A stretch of 64,000 nucleotides of DNA. Source: Candidatus Harpocratesius repetitus. GTDB taxonomy: Archaea; Asgardarchaeota; Lokiarchaeia; Sigyniarchaeales; Promethearchaeaceae. The stretch spans positions 3,225,450 to 3,289,449 of the forward strand of contig JAIZWK010000001.1 of assembly GCA_021498095.1 (NCBI GenBank), written 5' to 3'. The notes beneath the pieces are model-generated. The model was not told the DNA's origin. It did not search any database and was given only the letters and a program-made list of their open reading frames with translations. The position numbers and the translations under genes are program-made. Each line of letters begins with the position of its first letter. The stretch's first letter is position 1. Of this stretch, positions 56,001 to 63,007 are shown in pieces.

Positions 56001-57098
56001 TGCATATGTATTTGTTGCAGTAGTAAAAGCAGTATAACTTTCAAGTTGACTGGCTACTGTATTGAAATTTGTATGAGTCGATCGATAACTACTCCAAGTA
56101 ATTGTCTGAGTACCATCAAAAGGTCCATTTAAACATCCTTCAACTTCAGTATTTGTTGCAGTATAATCAGACATATCCAAACCTAAGCCTGTATAATAAT
56201 TAGCAGAGGAATAATCATTATCATTATAAAGTAAATCATAAGTAAAATTGGTCATCTTAGTCATATCTTGAAGAGAAAAAGTTGATTCCGCCCATGCACC
56301 ACCTAAATAGGATTGGCTTTTTAAACTAGGATTACTTATTGGAGTGATTGGATCTGATTGCAAAGAGTTTGATAAAATACGCGGGCTTGGCGAATTTGTG
56401 TATAAAGTTGTAACAGTTTTATCAGTTACAATTGTTGGAACCTTAATATGAAATTTTTTATCTGCACTTGTTGGATCTTCGATTAATGTACCTGAACCAC
56501 CAATTGAACCTTCAGTCCAGTCAAAAGTTGTTAAATCATATTGATCATATGCTTTTGATTTAAATAGAGTATCTTCATGATCGCTCCATGTATTCGAAGG
56601 GTTATTTCCTGCAGCAAAGAACATTGGTTTAGCCACTAATACAGCAACTAATGCAGGATCATCAAATTGATCCAATAAATCACCTGAAAAACTATCTCCT
56701 GCTAAACTATCAAGTAGTGTCCCCAATTCATCATCATATGCATTTAAAAATTCATCTGGAGTCATTTCTGCTTGTAGTAAGTAGTCACTTATATTTTCAC
56801 CAAACATATTCTCCATTAATTCTAACTTTTCTTCTAACGACATATTGTTTAAAAGATCAGAATTTAATAAAGCATCAATGTAAGCGCTTGGATCAAAAGT
56901 TAATTCTACTTTAGTTACATCATCCCACGGTACAATTTCTACTTCATTTTGAGAACGATCTAATTTTCCTGCATTAGGATCGGTTAAAAGAGCAATAAAT
57001 GTAGTGTTAAACATATAAACTCCAATTACAATTGATGTCAGAAATACTAATTTAAATATATTCTTTGCATTGAATACTTTTGCTGTTCCCTTCGGCAT
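50010..57098 (-). CDS. Giant exported protein: inactive transglutaminase-like domain plus about ten Ig-like repeats
   Basis: 2362 residues, first gene of the envelope cluster. A basic start and one hydrophobic helix (KLVFLTSIVIGVYMFNTTFI, ~15-36) anchor it; the rest is outside. A transglutaminase-like core lies at ~370-500: FVGADFIYNPLGDARPPDGQ, SSLIVALARLNGISSRYVSG, YTWVEAFIP, WVAFDNR. Against active homologues (GYC, HAWVE, FDPT) the catalytic Cys is Pro (QYP) and the His is Tyr (YTW); only the Asp remains. Non-repetitive Ig-like units follow, then ~10 repeats (50740-53950), and a C-terminal Ig-like unit (LVDSSNPAHGHLDATLSVYL). N-x-S/T sequons are dense. Likely an S-layer-like or adhesive surface protein. 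Confidence 0.8.
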   Translation of the reverse strand: MPKGTAKVFNAKNIFKLVFLTSIVIGVYMFNTTFIALLTDPNAGKLDRSQNEVEIVPWDDVTKVELTFDPSAYIDALLNSDLLNNMSLEEKLELMENMFGENISDYLLQAEMTPDEFLNAYDDELGTLLDSLAGDSFSGDLLDQFDDPALVAVLVAKPMFFAAGNNPSNTWSDHEDTLFKSKAYDQYDLTTFDWTEGSIGGSGTLIEDPTSADKKFHIKVPTIVTDKTVTTLYTNSPSPRILSNSLQSDPITPISNPSLKSQSYLGGAWAESTFSLQDMTKMTNFTYDLLYNDNDYSSANYYTGLGLDMSDYTATNTEVEGCLNGPFDGTQTITWSSYRSTHTNFNTVASQLESYTAFTTATNTYAKMQAIVDFVGADFIYNPLGDARPPDGQDPLEWFCGSGESQYPFEFSSLIVALARLNGISSRYVSGFKYSDLISNTLGVTSFYDSNDGLTYYPYLVGNIYTWVEAFIPTSSSEGDWVAFDNRFIATPVIPQSPDDVSFNLQYNGGNDFYPDPAGYERYNEFDEAQSVDITLTYVFNDDPMGSQLITLYDVTYDQILDFGYTDTNGQITFTLNLDELIVGPHTLNISTEYYGVPIFNITVINILDDVQIFSNVSNSIIVSGPNTSQNQGISGYAYDPVLNKTVANVEVNFTGVKLPTVHEPIPTSFNPTPNGTVTGSDGAFSVSISIPGFISSDWGRQYEIFTNFYGVFDISADIAKFSSQYQSLFSSFPTRIPAHTAAGYTDAKNETFLMYNDEYYEYHFYMNSTRYAHNSSLPIYQDPVIYGSRTNLVLNFSASLWQGYNYSSGSQVQIFDITEGNRLVTSFTTDSQGYGSVLYQLNSDVDSDWTAGPHLLRMVWPTAPNTAETYFYVVIQDPLVVDQLSENFTGGTAGLPTKTNVYYLNNELGDPYDNFTIYGRVYDAGTGENISNYIIHYRVFDRNGKAWNVSFLQNGIFTEMVTNPSVGYSEQFNFFNLTAPSYSPFRTDVYFEGYFNLTSTYGWNNSWNDLWIPYFQGLSTANDSSDGTLEVMNPSSYTFDTFLNSQAISTWNSSTTVQQRQFGILDSLNFTAIFKDDGTPVANANVTLIDLNSSAQWNIQTNAQGAVEIIFNFGSGNITGVNKFLFNVSYDDGLFVSTNFTYIEVVFNETKSYNFDSQLNYTTYSLLAPYLSRQLGVDDSFHLSGVFEYVNGTKISGAPVNITDLSEPSVSRVFITDINGYYNWTLTFGFANSSGLHRYNISLDLPQGSYHVRFNHLIEIYFNETKNFAFTGFMNHSDFSTYGVVSADSGYTLLIDGELLLKGSGFQTATAILTDSLNGTSWTVSTDVNGYANFTVFFGSNIQTGLRTYNLTVRYVGSAFTVQFEHDLSVNFDPANFFTCTPWDNATGATVDSGDQMYVSLNVLHHGSAFNSGSANLTDTSNSSSTWVDSTFTNGNLTFLITFGSGLRVGTHSYLLNYTYTGNPYGYVYEFTYTVTNVNFDPSSFYSFPSPSTNNTPFVSGGQTVQFNTTFLHNGIVPEKPSSVNLIDYANRSMDQLQAVDGNGKSQFNLFFGPGIVTGEHNIKIYVNYTDNYGYNIYFEYTNIIINFQPTQGYRFRPWMNVTDNSWIGLDEPFHISGIFDYNGTGSYVGVSGANMTLTDLTEGTTLNSIITTGTGQGNFTVEFAAAGYILGWHQLKINVSYTDGAGYLVYFSHTYNIYFSPKGYTFDPWDSTGGSSVGTDDIIDISVTFAHYGTPIAGETVRLVDITNPSIDITDLTDGSGYANFTIEFAPGNITGWHNFSLTIGYTDAYGYTITNQTNVLIFFDNTKNYQVMHTDNISSSVGSDDTIDINVRFLSKTNPVAGAVIVLKDPAGDPITSGVTDINGWANFTLTFGPGNYTGLQTYTIDATFDGTTFTVNKQDSFSVNFDYTKNYHLDITDDFTGSDYGAGDSLQINSQFLSLTNPVSGASITITDSVEGLLHSGNTDANGWVNYTVNFGPGWNPGAHVITVAVSFNGVTYTFTTSSNYNFNFNETKNYNYAPYDNIGGVTQTFGDSIKISCAFTLKGSGVSGATVVLTDLSNGTTWNLLTDGNGYANFTISFNGNVYPGGHHYQLDLSYDGTSYTITAQSDHWVFYQNPLTLSASLSGYSSNMTLYQTAPFTFGVTGNLVDSSNPAHGHLDATLSVYLYSGANDVSHLFSYSYTVNYYHDTTDGAYDISLSITSAPYRGQFTVVVGFNGTLDVDLGSVGYTPDAIPVNSSDNAYFWVYQNTNIEYNYTIDNSALPFPLNQQTGIIIGGSDITIFGNLTDSDGNRLANQNITLILYNTSGDEVARFTVTTDAQGHFVFLIEDCPYDLDEILLVFDGNDSLYLNETENGGPIS
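50740..53950 (-). repeat. Tandem ~105-110-residue Ig-like repeats inside the giant gene
   Basis: About ten units. Each carries a DxxGxxNFT-type turn-strand (TDINGWANFTLTFGPGN), a YxxxxF-type strand, and a closing F(N/D)-x-T-K-N-Y-type motif. The closing motif recurs near 53640, 53290, 52970, 52640, 52310, 51980, 51665, 51350 and 51050, i.e. every 300-350 bp. The DNA of the units has diverged, so expansion is not recent. Confidence 0.75.
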
Positions 57099-57126
57099 AA
57101 TATACTGTGTACTTGGAACTCAACTA

Positions 57127-57138
57127 CCTATAAATTTT
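57127..57138 (-). promoter_or_regulatory. TATA box of the giant gene and cluster
   Basis: AAAATTTATAGG on the minus strand, about 30-40 bp before the ATG at 57098, predicts a nearly leaderless transcript. The 233 bp up to the module B gene hold nothing else I can name. Confidence 0.45.
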
Positions 57139-57331
57139 AAGGATTTCAATATCAATGTGGAGATAAATAATTAATAAACATTCAATAAAGCATCAATATG
57201 AAAAATCAATTGGCCCATAATTGAATTGATGGAGGAAAAATCGATTCAAATATTAATAATTTAGGAGATATTTATCTTAAATATTAATTACAGTAATTTC
57301 GTAAACCAAATTGGTTCAAAATATAACGATC

Positions 57332-58267
57332 TTACATTATCAATTCATAACCGCTTTTTAATTTAAATTTAGGCCGAAAGTTTTTTGCCCACCTTATAAA
57401 TTCTTCACGCAGTTCTTTTTCTGGAATTTGCTCCGCAGCAATTAACGCATAATCCATAAATTTAATCCGCTCAGCGGTCCAGACGGTTTCAAACCCGTAT
57501 TCTTCAAAAAATAGCTTCTCCCACTCCTTATAACGCTCGAGATTCTCCTGCTTTCGGGGATGGATGAACGAATCAAAATCATACATGAATTCCTCACTGT
57601 TTTCAAATTGGGTGCAGTCCCAAAATTCAATCGGCAGAAATGAAATGTGAGGAATATGAGGGAGATCCGAAATGTTAATCCATAGTTCAGGATTATAGGT
57701 AAATTCAATCGGAATCTCCTTTACTTCCCGCAAGCCGTCTAAATCCAATTTTTCTAATGAGAGGCAGAAAGCCCAATTGATGGGAACCTGCTTCATACGG
57801 TGTTTTCCATCGTTTTTGGGCGGCAGCGTTATTTTTTCACCATCGAACATATTTTCATAACGCTCATTATAAAAATCTTCAACAATTGAAATTTTCCGCA
57901 GTCGATAGCAGTGGGCAAAATCTATGTTGTAATCGTCTAAAACGGCAGTTAGAGTTCTGAATTCCCGCAAATATTGGTATTGGTCGCATTTAAGCGGGAT
58001 TTTTAGATTTAAAAAAGATAAAATAAGAATTGATTCTATTTTAGGCGGCCATTTAACCACCTGCAGCTGATTTTCCCCCGATATTATAATTTCTTTACAG
58101 TTAGTAAAGGCTGAAAAATCTACCTTTTTAGTTGGAAAGATGCATCTATTAACATCCAATTTATATATTTTATCTACATCTTTTAATTTTTTGACATCGA
58201 ATACCTTACCTGCGATTGTCACTTCCAATTTATCTTCATAGGTATAATCATATCTTATGTATCCCAT
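57332..58267 (-). CDS. LRR-like protein of duplicated module, copy B
   Basis: 311 residues, paralogue of 37066-38016. From about residue 95 (IPLKCDQYQYLREFRTLTAV) to the last residue (KLKSGYELIM) the two are nearly identical, apart from a few substitutions. The first ~90 residues differ at about half the positions (IAGKVFDVKKLKDVDKIYKL against VRQDFDVKNWKDVDKVYKL) and differ in length. Short strand/turn periods suggest a solenoid. Its ATG at 58267 is ~150 bp after the stop of the large gene of the same module. Higher G+C than host genes. No named function. Confidence 0.7.
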   Translation of the reverse strand: MGYIRYDYTYEDKLEVTIAGKVFDVKKLKDVDKIYKLDVNRCIFPTKKVDFSAFTNCKEIIISGENQLQVVKWPPKIESILILSFLNLKIPLKCDQYQYLREFRTLTAVLDDYNIDFAHCYRLRKISIVEDFYNERYENMFDGEKITLPPKNDGKHRMKQVPINWAFCLSLEKLDLDGLREVKEIPIEFTYNPELWINISDLPHIPHISFLPIEFWDCTQFENSEEFMYDFDSFIHPRKQENLERYKEWEKLFFEEYGFETVWTAERIKFMDYALIAAEQIPEKELREEFIRWAKNFRPKFKLKSGYELIM

Positions 58268-58416
58268 ATCGCAATTTTTCCTCTTGATTATTTTTTTTTA
58301 TTTTTTTGATATTGTTAATATTTTTAGTATTTTTTATGCATCTTTATTTTTTTATTCAATGTATATAAAAAAAACCGATATTAAAAAATTAACCCGCTCT
58401 TGGGCAGACCAATCTT

Positions 58417-60336
58417 TTATTCGACAAATCCTTCAATTGCATCTAAATATGCATCAAAATTATTCATGGCACTTTCATCGGCATATTCTTCGTAGTATAA
58501 GCGCATCTCGTTTTTGTATTTTAAATAGTATGCGAAACACTGCTTAAGCATCAGTAACTGCGGGTTTGAATTGAAGATGCTCACGGGATTTTCAATCTGG
58601 GCATACCACCGGTCGAGTCGGGATTCAAATTGAATGTTGCCGTTCTCATCCAAAGTGGGAACGAAGTATTCAATTGATTTCTTATCACTTATTTTAATTG
58701 TTATGGTTTCACCTTTAACGCCGAATGCTTTAATGATACCCTCGAGTCGGTTCCATGTGGCTATATATGCATTTCTAGTACCACCTTTTTCTTTCATCAT
58801 CAACTTAATATCGTTGTAAAATCTTTTCTTTTTTAAATATGAATCTTTCAAATCCTGCTCGGATGAATGCAGCGTATACTGTTCATAAACCCACTTTGCC
58901 AGCATGGATACGGAGTCTCGGATGCTGGAGCCTTGAAATTCGGCAAGATTGCGGAGGTTGAAAAAGGCTCGACAGTCTTCAAGTTCAATCAGCACCATTT
59001 TAGCGGCGTCTCCATTAATTTCTGGACTTTTCATCATTTCAATAAATTTATCCATACCTTTTTGATTTTCAAATATGTTTATCATGGATAAGCCGTTCTG
59101 GAAGGCCGTCCAAACCTTGCGCGCCTTTTCTGTATAATATTCGATATTATCCGCTTTTACTCCGTGCATTCCCACGCCGTAAATACCGGGATACCGCCAA
59201 TTAACCGCACTGCCGTCCGCTCCAATTAGGTTCAGCATATTCTCAAATACCAGAAAATCCATAACGAAGCGCTCAATTCCATTATTTATATCGGGTCTAT
59301 TGGTTTTATAATATTCTTCATTCACCGGGTCCCACAAATCCATGGAAAACTGCGGGATTATCATGGAATAGGGCGAAGGCGTGGTAGGGACAATGTCTTT
59401 AATTTCATCTGAGATCGGGGTGCCGAGTTGGAAGAATTTGATTGTATGAGCCTCATCATTTTGAATTTGACCGACCATACTTCCGAAAACCAGCACTTCT
59501 CTGCCGGAACCTATTCCTTCGCTTTTAGCCATTCCGAATTGTACGAAATTTGCAATAAGTGCGTTTTTTTTGGCACCGATAATGATAATTGGGTCGGGAA
59601 GGGCGCTGGGGGGCACATAGTAGTGATGATCATCGACTACTTTTTCGCTGAGATAGTTTTTAACTCTATCTTGATTTGGATATTCTAATTTGTTTTCAAT
59701 CAGATAGTCAATTGTGGAACGGAGTGCCTCGATATTGGTAAAAAGGGATGCCAAAGAAATCCATGCTGCGTGCATCAGCTCCCATTCGTGAATTTGAGTG
59801 GCAGAATTTAAATTGTTGACACTGCCTAATCTTTTATCTTTAATAAATTGAAGATATTCGCTGTATCCTAATCTTTTCTGCAAAAATTGGGTCAAATAAT
59901 CAGCAGCACCTCCAGGATTAACTGCAATTTTATGATCAGTATAACCACCTGCATCTTGGGAAATTTTGCTGATTCTATTTAAAATATTTTCAATTCGCTT
60001 AATTCCCCAATAATTCCATACTAATGTTTTCAAATCGAGAAATGTTTTTATATTGTGGACAATCCGCCAGTATTTACTTGCCTCATCCGCTTCAAACAAT
60101 TCCTTTATTTCGCTGATATATTTCAATCCATCTAAGGATTCATCGAAAAAGTGCTCTCTTAATTCTGTGCCGGCGCCTGGAGCATCTTTATCCAAAGCAT
60201 TAAAATCAAAAAATAAGTCTTTAAGCTGTTCTGCGATATCAGGAACATTTTCATAAATGTTTTTTAATTTGCTTCTTAATTCTTGTAATCCTTTATCATA
60301 ATTCCATCCAATAGAATTTTTGTAATTGCTATAGTA
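58417..60336 (-). CDS. Large protein of duplicated module, copy B
   Basis: The open frame spans 60336-58417. The first possible start codon is TTG 60195, giving 592 residues, but the frame is open for 47 more codons upstream, and residues there (LQELRSKLKNIYENVPDIAE) are conserved in copy A, so the true start is probably further up and may have been lost at the junction. The protein is not recognised: it has a helical first ~130 residues, a mixed region (YYVPPSALPDPIIIIGAKKN, GREVLVFGSMVGQIQNDE, VPTTPSPYSMIIPQFSMD), and a helical C-terminal half (ELEDCRAFFNLRNLAEFQGS). No membrane segment is seen. The membrane-protein partner of copy A is absent here. Confidence 0.65.
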   Translation of the reverse strand, partial: YYSNYKNSIGWNYDKGLQELRSKLKNIYENVPDIAEQLKDLFFDFNALDKDAPGAGTELREHFFDESLDGLKYISEIKELFEADEASKYWRIVHNIKTFLDLKTLVWNYWGIKRIENILNRISKISQDAGGYTDHKIAVNPGGAADYLTQFLQKRLGYSEYLQFIKDKRLGSVNNLNSATQIHEWELMHAAWISLASLFTNIEALRSTIDYLIENKLEYPNQDRVKNYLSEKVVDDHHYYVPPSALPDPIIIIGAKKNALIANFVQFGMAKSEGIGSGREVLVFGSMVGQIQNDEAHTIKFFQLGTPISDEIKDIVPTTPSPYSMIIPQFSMDLWDPVNEEYYKTNRPDINNGIERFVMDFLVFENMLNLIGADGSAVNWRYPGIYGVGMHGVKADNIEYYTEKARKVWTAFQNGLSMINIFENQKGMDKFIEMMKSPEINGDAAKMVLIELEDCRAFFNLRNLAEFQGSSIRDSVSMLAKWVYEQYTLHSSEQDLKDSYLKKKRFYNDIKLMMKEKGGTRNAYIATWNRLEGIIKAFGVKGETITIKISDKKSIEYFVPTLDENGNIQFESRLDRWYAQIENPVSIFNSNPQLLMLKQCFAYYLKYKNEMRLYYEEYADESAMNNFDAYLDAIEGFVE

Positions 60337-60454
60337 TTACCTTATGTCAGATATGTCTTCTTTTGCAATCTTTTTAAAAGCATATGAAAGCAGCTTAATT
60401 TAATTTTTCATAGAACGTTCCTAAAAAAATTAAAGCATAGTATTTTACTACATA

Positions 60455-61165
60455 ATGAAAATGAATGCATCATCTTGGCATGGATTATTCATTGTCTTGG
60501 AAGGAATTGATGGATGCGGCAAAACAACGATTGGTAAAATGCTGTTTTCTTTTTTTCAACAACATCATTTACCAGTTCTTTTAACTGCTGAACCTTCCCA
60601 GGGTAAAATCGGCAAAATAATAAGAGAAAATCTTCAAGATAGTTCGGTTCATCCTGCCATTGATGCATTACTTTTTGCAGCTGATCGAATTGACCATGGT
60701 ACTAATGAAATTCTTCCTGCTTTAAAAAAAGGAAATATTGTAATTTCTGATAGATACATCGATTCATCTTTAATTTACCAAACGACTCAAGGAAAAAATT
60801 CACAAATCTCAATGGATTGGGTTAAAGAATTGAATAAGTTTTGTTTGATTCCTGATAGAATCTATTTATTGGATATTGATGCCAATCTAAGCTTAGCAAG
60901 ACGTAAAAAACAAAATTCCACATTGAATGAACAAATGGAAAAATTTGAAAAACTGGCTTTTCAACAAGAAATACGAAATGCATTTTTAAAATTAGCAAGA
61001 GAAGACTTGACAAAAAATCATAGGATTGTGGACGCTTCAAAACAACCAGAAGAAATTCTACGTGAAATTCTGAAAGATCTAAAGGATATATGCATTTCAA
61101 AAGGATTGTCTTGGAAAGAAAACTTATCAAAAGCAAAAAAATTTTTGATCAAACTTGATCATTGA
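60455..61165 (+). CDS. tmk: Thymidylate kinase
   Basis: 236 residues. P-loop EGIDGCGKTT, then TAEPSQGKIGKIIRE (substrate loop), ISDRYIDSSLIYQ (DR(Y) motif) and the LID-region arginines in SLARRKKQ: a standard thymidylate kinase making dTDP from dTMP. The start is ATG 60455; ATG 60461 is also possible. It lies between module copy B and the IS607 relic, in the opposite orientation to the module. Its 3' end contains the 16-bp sequence TGATCAAACTTGATCA, which recurs inverted at 61653-61668. Confidence 0.93.
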   Translation: MKMNASSWHGLFIVLEGIDGCGKTTIGKMLFSFFQQHHLPVLLTAEPSQGKIGKIIRENLQDSSVHPAIDALLFAADRIDHGTNEILPALKKGNIVISDRYIDSSLIYQTTQGKNSQISMDWVKELNKFCLIPDRIYLLDIDANLSLARRKKQNSTLNEQMEKFEKLAFQQEIRNAFLKLAREDLTKNHRIVDASKQPEEILREILKDLKDICISKGLSWKENLSKAKKFLIKLDH

Positions 61166-61203
61166 TCGCTTAATTTATATAGATCTTCCCCAAATTTAAT
61201 TCA

Positions 61204-61495
61204 ATGCTGACCATCTCCGAAACTTCACGCCTTCTTCGAGTTACTCCTGCAACTCTACGCAGATGGGATAAAAAAGGATACCTCGTTCCAAAAAGAACTT
61301 TTGGAAATCACCGACGATACTCATAGGAACAGTTGGCGGATTTTCTGCCCGAATTGGTTAATCTACCATGCCAACAAGCGGAGGAAACTGTAAAATCGAC
61401 CTGAAAAATCCAAACAAGAATCGCAGCAGCATGAAGATAACGCATCGGATATGCCGCCACCATCCAATATTGAGGAGGAAAAACCACCTCCATGA
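61204..61495 (+). pseudogene. IS607 relic: recombinase N-terminus joined to a probable tnpB 3' end
   Basis: ATG 61204 begins a MerR-type HTH (MLTISETSRLLRVTPATLRR, then KKGYLVPKR) closely matching the recombinase fragment at 41242-41943. An in-frame TAG (61321-61323) follows RRYS; the other copy has TGC there. After the TAG the bases again match (QLADFLPELVN, then CQQAEETVKST) until about 61401. There the match stops and another frame (61406-61495) encodes a Gln/Glu/Pro-rich tail ending EEEKPPP, which looks like the C-terminus of a different transposon protein, possibly TnpB. So the element has lost everything between by internal deletion. Confidence 0.6.
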
Positions 61496-61499
61496 TTCA

Positions 61500-61816
61500 T
61501 TTTATATGATTAATTGAAAAATATATTTTCCCACTTCAACTATTCAAAATCAGTGGTATTTAGGCATGATTGCGGCAATTCGGCTTCAATTTTTTTCATA
61601 ACATTTATATAGCAGGGACCTATTAATAAAAATAACCAGCAGTGATACTGGTTGATCAAGTTTGATCAGTAAAAAATTGTCACTGATTATGTCTTATTTT
61701 TTCTTTTATCTTATCTGTGTTGATAACTTCCCCATTTTAATCCCACCATTATAGATGAAAAAATTAAAGGGAAATCCCAAATATATTTTATTACTGATTG
61801 ATTTAGTGATTATTTT
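61500..61816. other. Gene-free spacer with hairpins and an inverted repeat
   Basis: It holds a perfect 6-bp hairpin AACCAG...CTGGTT (61633-61652) directly followed by TGATCAAGTTTGATCA (61653-61668), itself nearly self-complementary and the exact reverse complement of 61146-61161. AGTGAT / ATCACT-like partners lie nearby (61640s and 61680s). This may be an IS607-relic end or part of a former right-end RNA. The rest is AT-rich with a likely MetAP2 promoter. Confidence 0.35.
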
Positions 61817-62944
61817 ATGGCGAAAAAAACCAGCAAGAAATCGAAATCTTCTTCAAAATCGAAATCTCAAGATAAGAATAAACCAGCTAACAAAGATATA
61901 GATTCAGAAAAACCGAAAAAAGATGCAGATTTGGAGAAAAAGGAAAATAAAGCTCAAGAACCCTCAACTGAAAAAAAAGAGGAGAATTCTGAAGAAACCT
62001 CTGAATTATCTGAAGAAGAATTAGCCAAACAAGAAGAAGAAAAAGAAAAACAACTTCGATTGGACTCATTTCGTAAAGCAGGAGAGATTCATAAAAAAGT
62101 TGTGGAATTTATCCGTCCTCAAGTAAAGGTTGGAGCTAAATATTTAGATCTCTGTGAAGCTGCTGAAGCAAAAATAATCGAATTGGGAGGAGAAATTGGA
62201 TTTCCAACGAATATTTGTGTAAATGAAGTCGCTGCTCATTACACCAGCCCACCCGATGATGAACATGTAATTAAAGAGGGAGATATTGTAAAAGTTGACA
62301 TTGGTGTTGCAGTTGAAGGTTATACTGCAGATGGTGCTTTCACAGTTTCGTTTAATAAAGACCCAGAAACTCAAAATCTGATTACTGCTGTTGAAACTGC
62401 TGTAATGAAGGGTTTATCTTTAATAAAACCAGGTGTAAAAGCCAATGAAGTTGGTAAAGAAACCCAAAAGATTATTAAGGGTTTTGGATATAATCCAATT
62501 CCAGAATTAAGTGGACATTCAATCGAACGATGGCAGGTACATGGTGGAAAAGAAATTCCCAATGTCGCAGCCCCTTCAGGAATCACATTTGAAGAAGGAG
62601 ATGTATTTGCCTTAGAATGTTTCGCCAGTACAGGTACTGGAAATATAAGCAGAGCACCTTATTGTTATATCTACGAATATAATATATCAGCTGATCGAGT
62701 TCCTTTTCGAGGAAAAGTAACCCGTAAGGTAATGGGCTGGATTGGAAACAAAAAGAAAAGTCTTCCATTCAGTACTCGTGAGTTAATAAAGGAATTCCGT
62801 ACAGGTAAATTTGCTATCCGTGAATTAACAAATAGTGGAAAACTTTACCAACATCACGTTTTAAGAGAAAAAAAGGGAATTTATGTCAGTCAATTTGAGC
62901 ATACCTTTTTGGTTACTGCAGATGGTATTGAACAATTAACATAG
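61817..62944 (+). CDS. map: Methionine aminopeptidase, type 2, with Lys/Glu-rich N-terminal extension
   Basis: Residues ~80-375 are a complete MetAP2-type pita-bread enzyme: the metal ligands are in VKVDIGVAVEGYTADGAF (two Asp), SGHSIERWQVHGGKEIPN (His), VFALECFAS (Glu) and SQFEHTF (Glu). The long insert before the last ligands marks the type 2 form. The first ~75 residues are a basic tract (KKTSKKSKSSSKSKSQDKNK) followed by an acidic tract (EETSELSEEELAKQEEEKEK), resembling the polybasic/acidic tail of eukaryotic MetAP2, which binds ribosomes and eIF2. Archaeal MetAP2 normally lacks such a tail. Start ATG 61817; ends TAG. Confidence 0.93.
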   Translation: MAKKTSKKSKSSSKSKSQDKNKPANKDIDSEKPKKDADLEKKENKAQEPSTEKKEENSEETSELSEEELAKQEEEKEKQLRLDSFRKAGEIHKKVVEFIRPQVKVGAKYLDLCEAAEAKIIELGGEIGFPTNICVNEVAAHYTSPPDDEHVIKEGDIVKVDIGVAVEGYTADGAFTVSFNKDPETQNLITAVETAVMKGLSLIKPGVKANEVGKETQKIIKGFGYNPIPELSGHSIERWQVHGGKEIPNVAAPSGITFEEGDVFALECFASTGTGNISRAPYCYIYEYNISADRVPFRGKVTRKVMGWIGNKKKSLPFSTRELIKEFRTGKFAIRELTNSGKLYQHHVLREKKGIYVSQFEHTFLVTADGIEQLT

Positions 62945-63007
62945 TTAATAATCTTTGATTAATCAAAATTTTTTTCTACTTTATTCCGTTATTTATCAAA
63001 GAATGTA

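Noticed and set aside
51478-56914. Open frames inside the giant Ig-repeat gene
   Set aside because: Shadows of a long repetitive coding sequence.
37066-60336. Modules A and B as the ends of a composite transposon carrying the MoxR cluster
   Set aside because: They encode no transposase or inverted ends, and the cluster between is of host type; simple duplication or separate insertion fits better.
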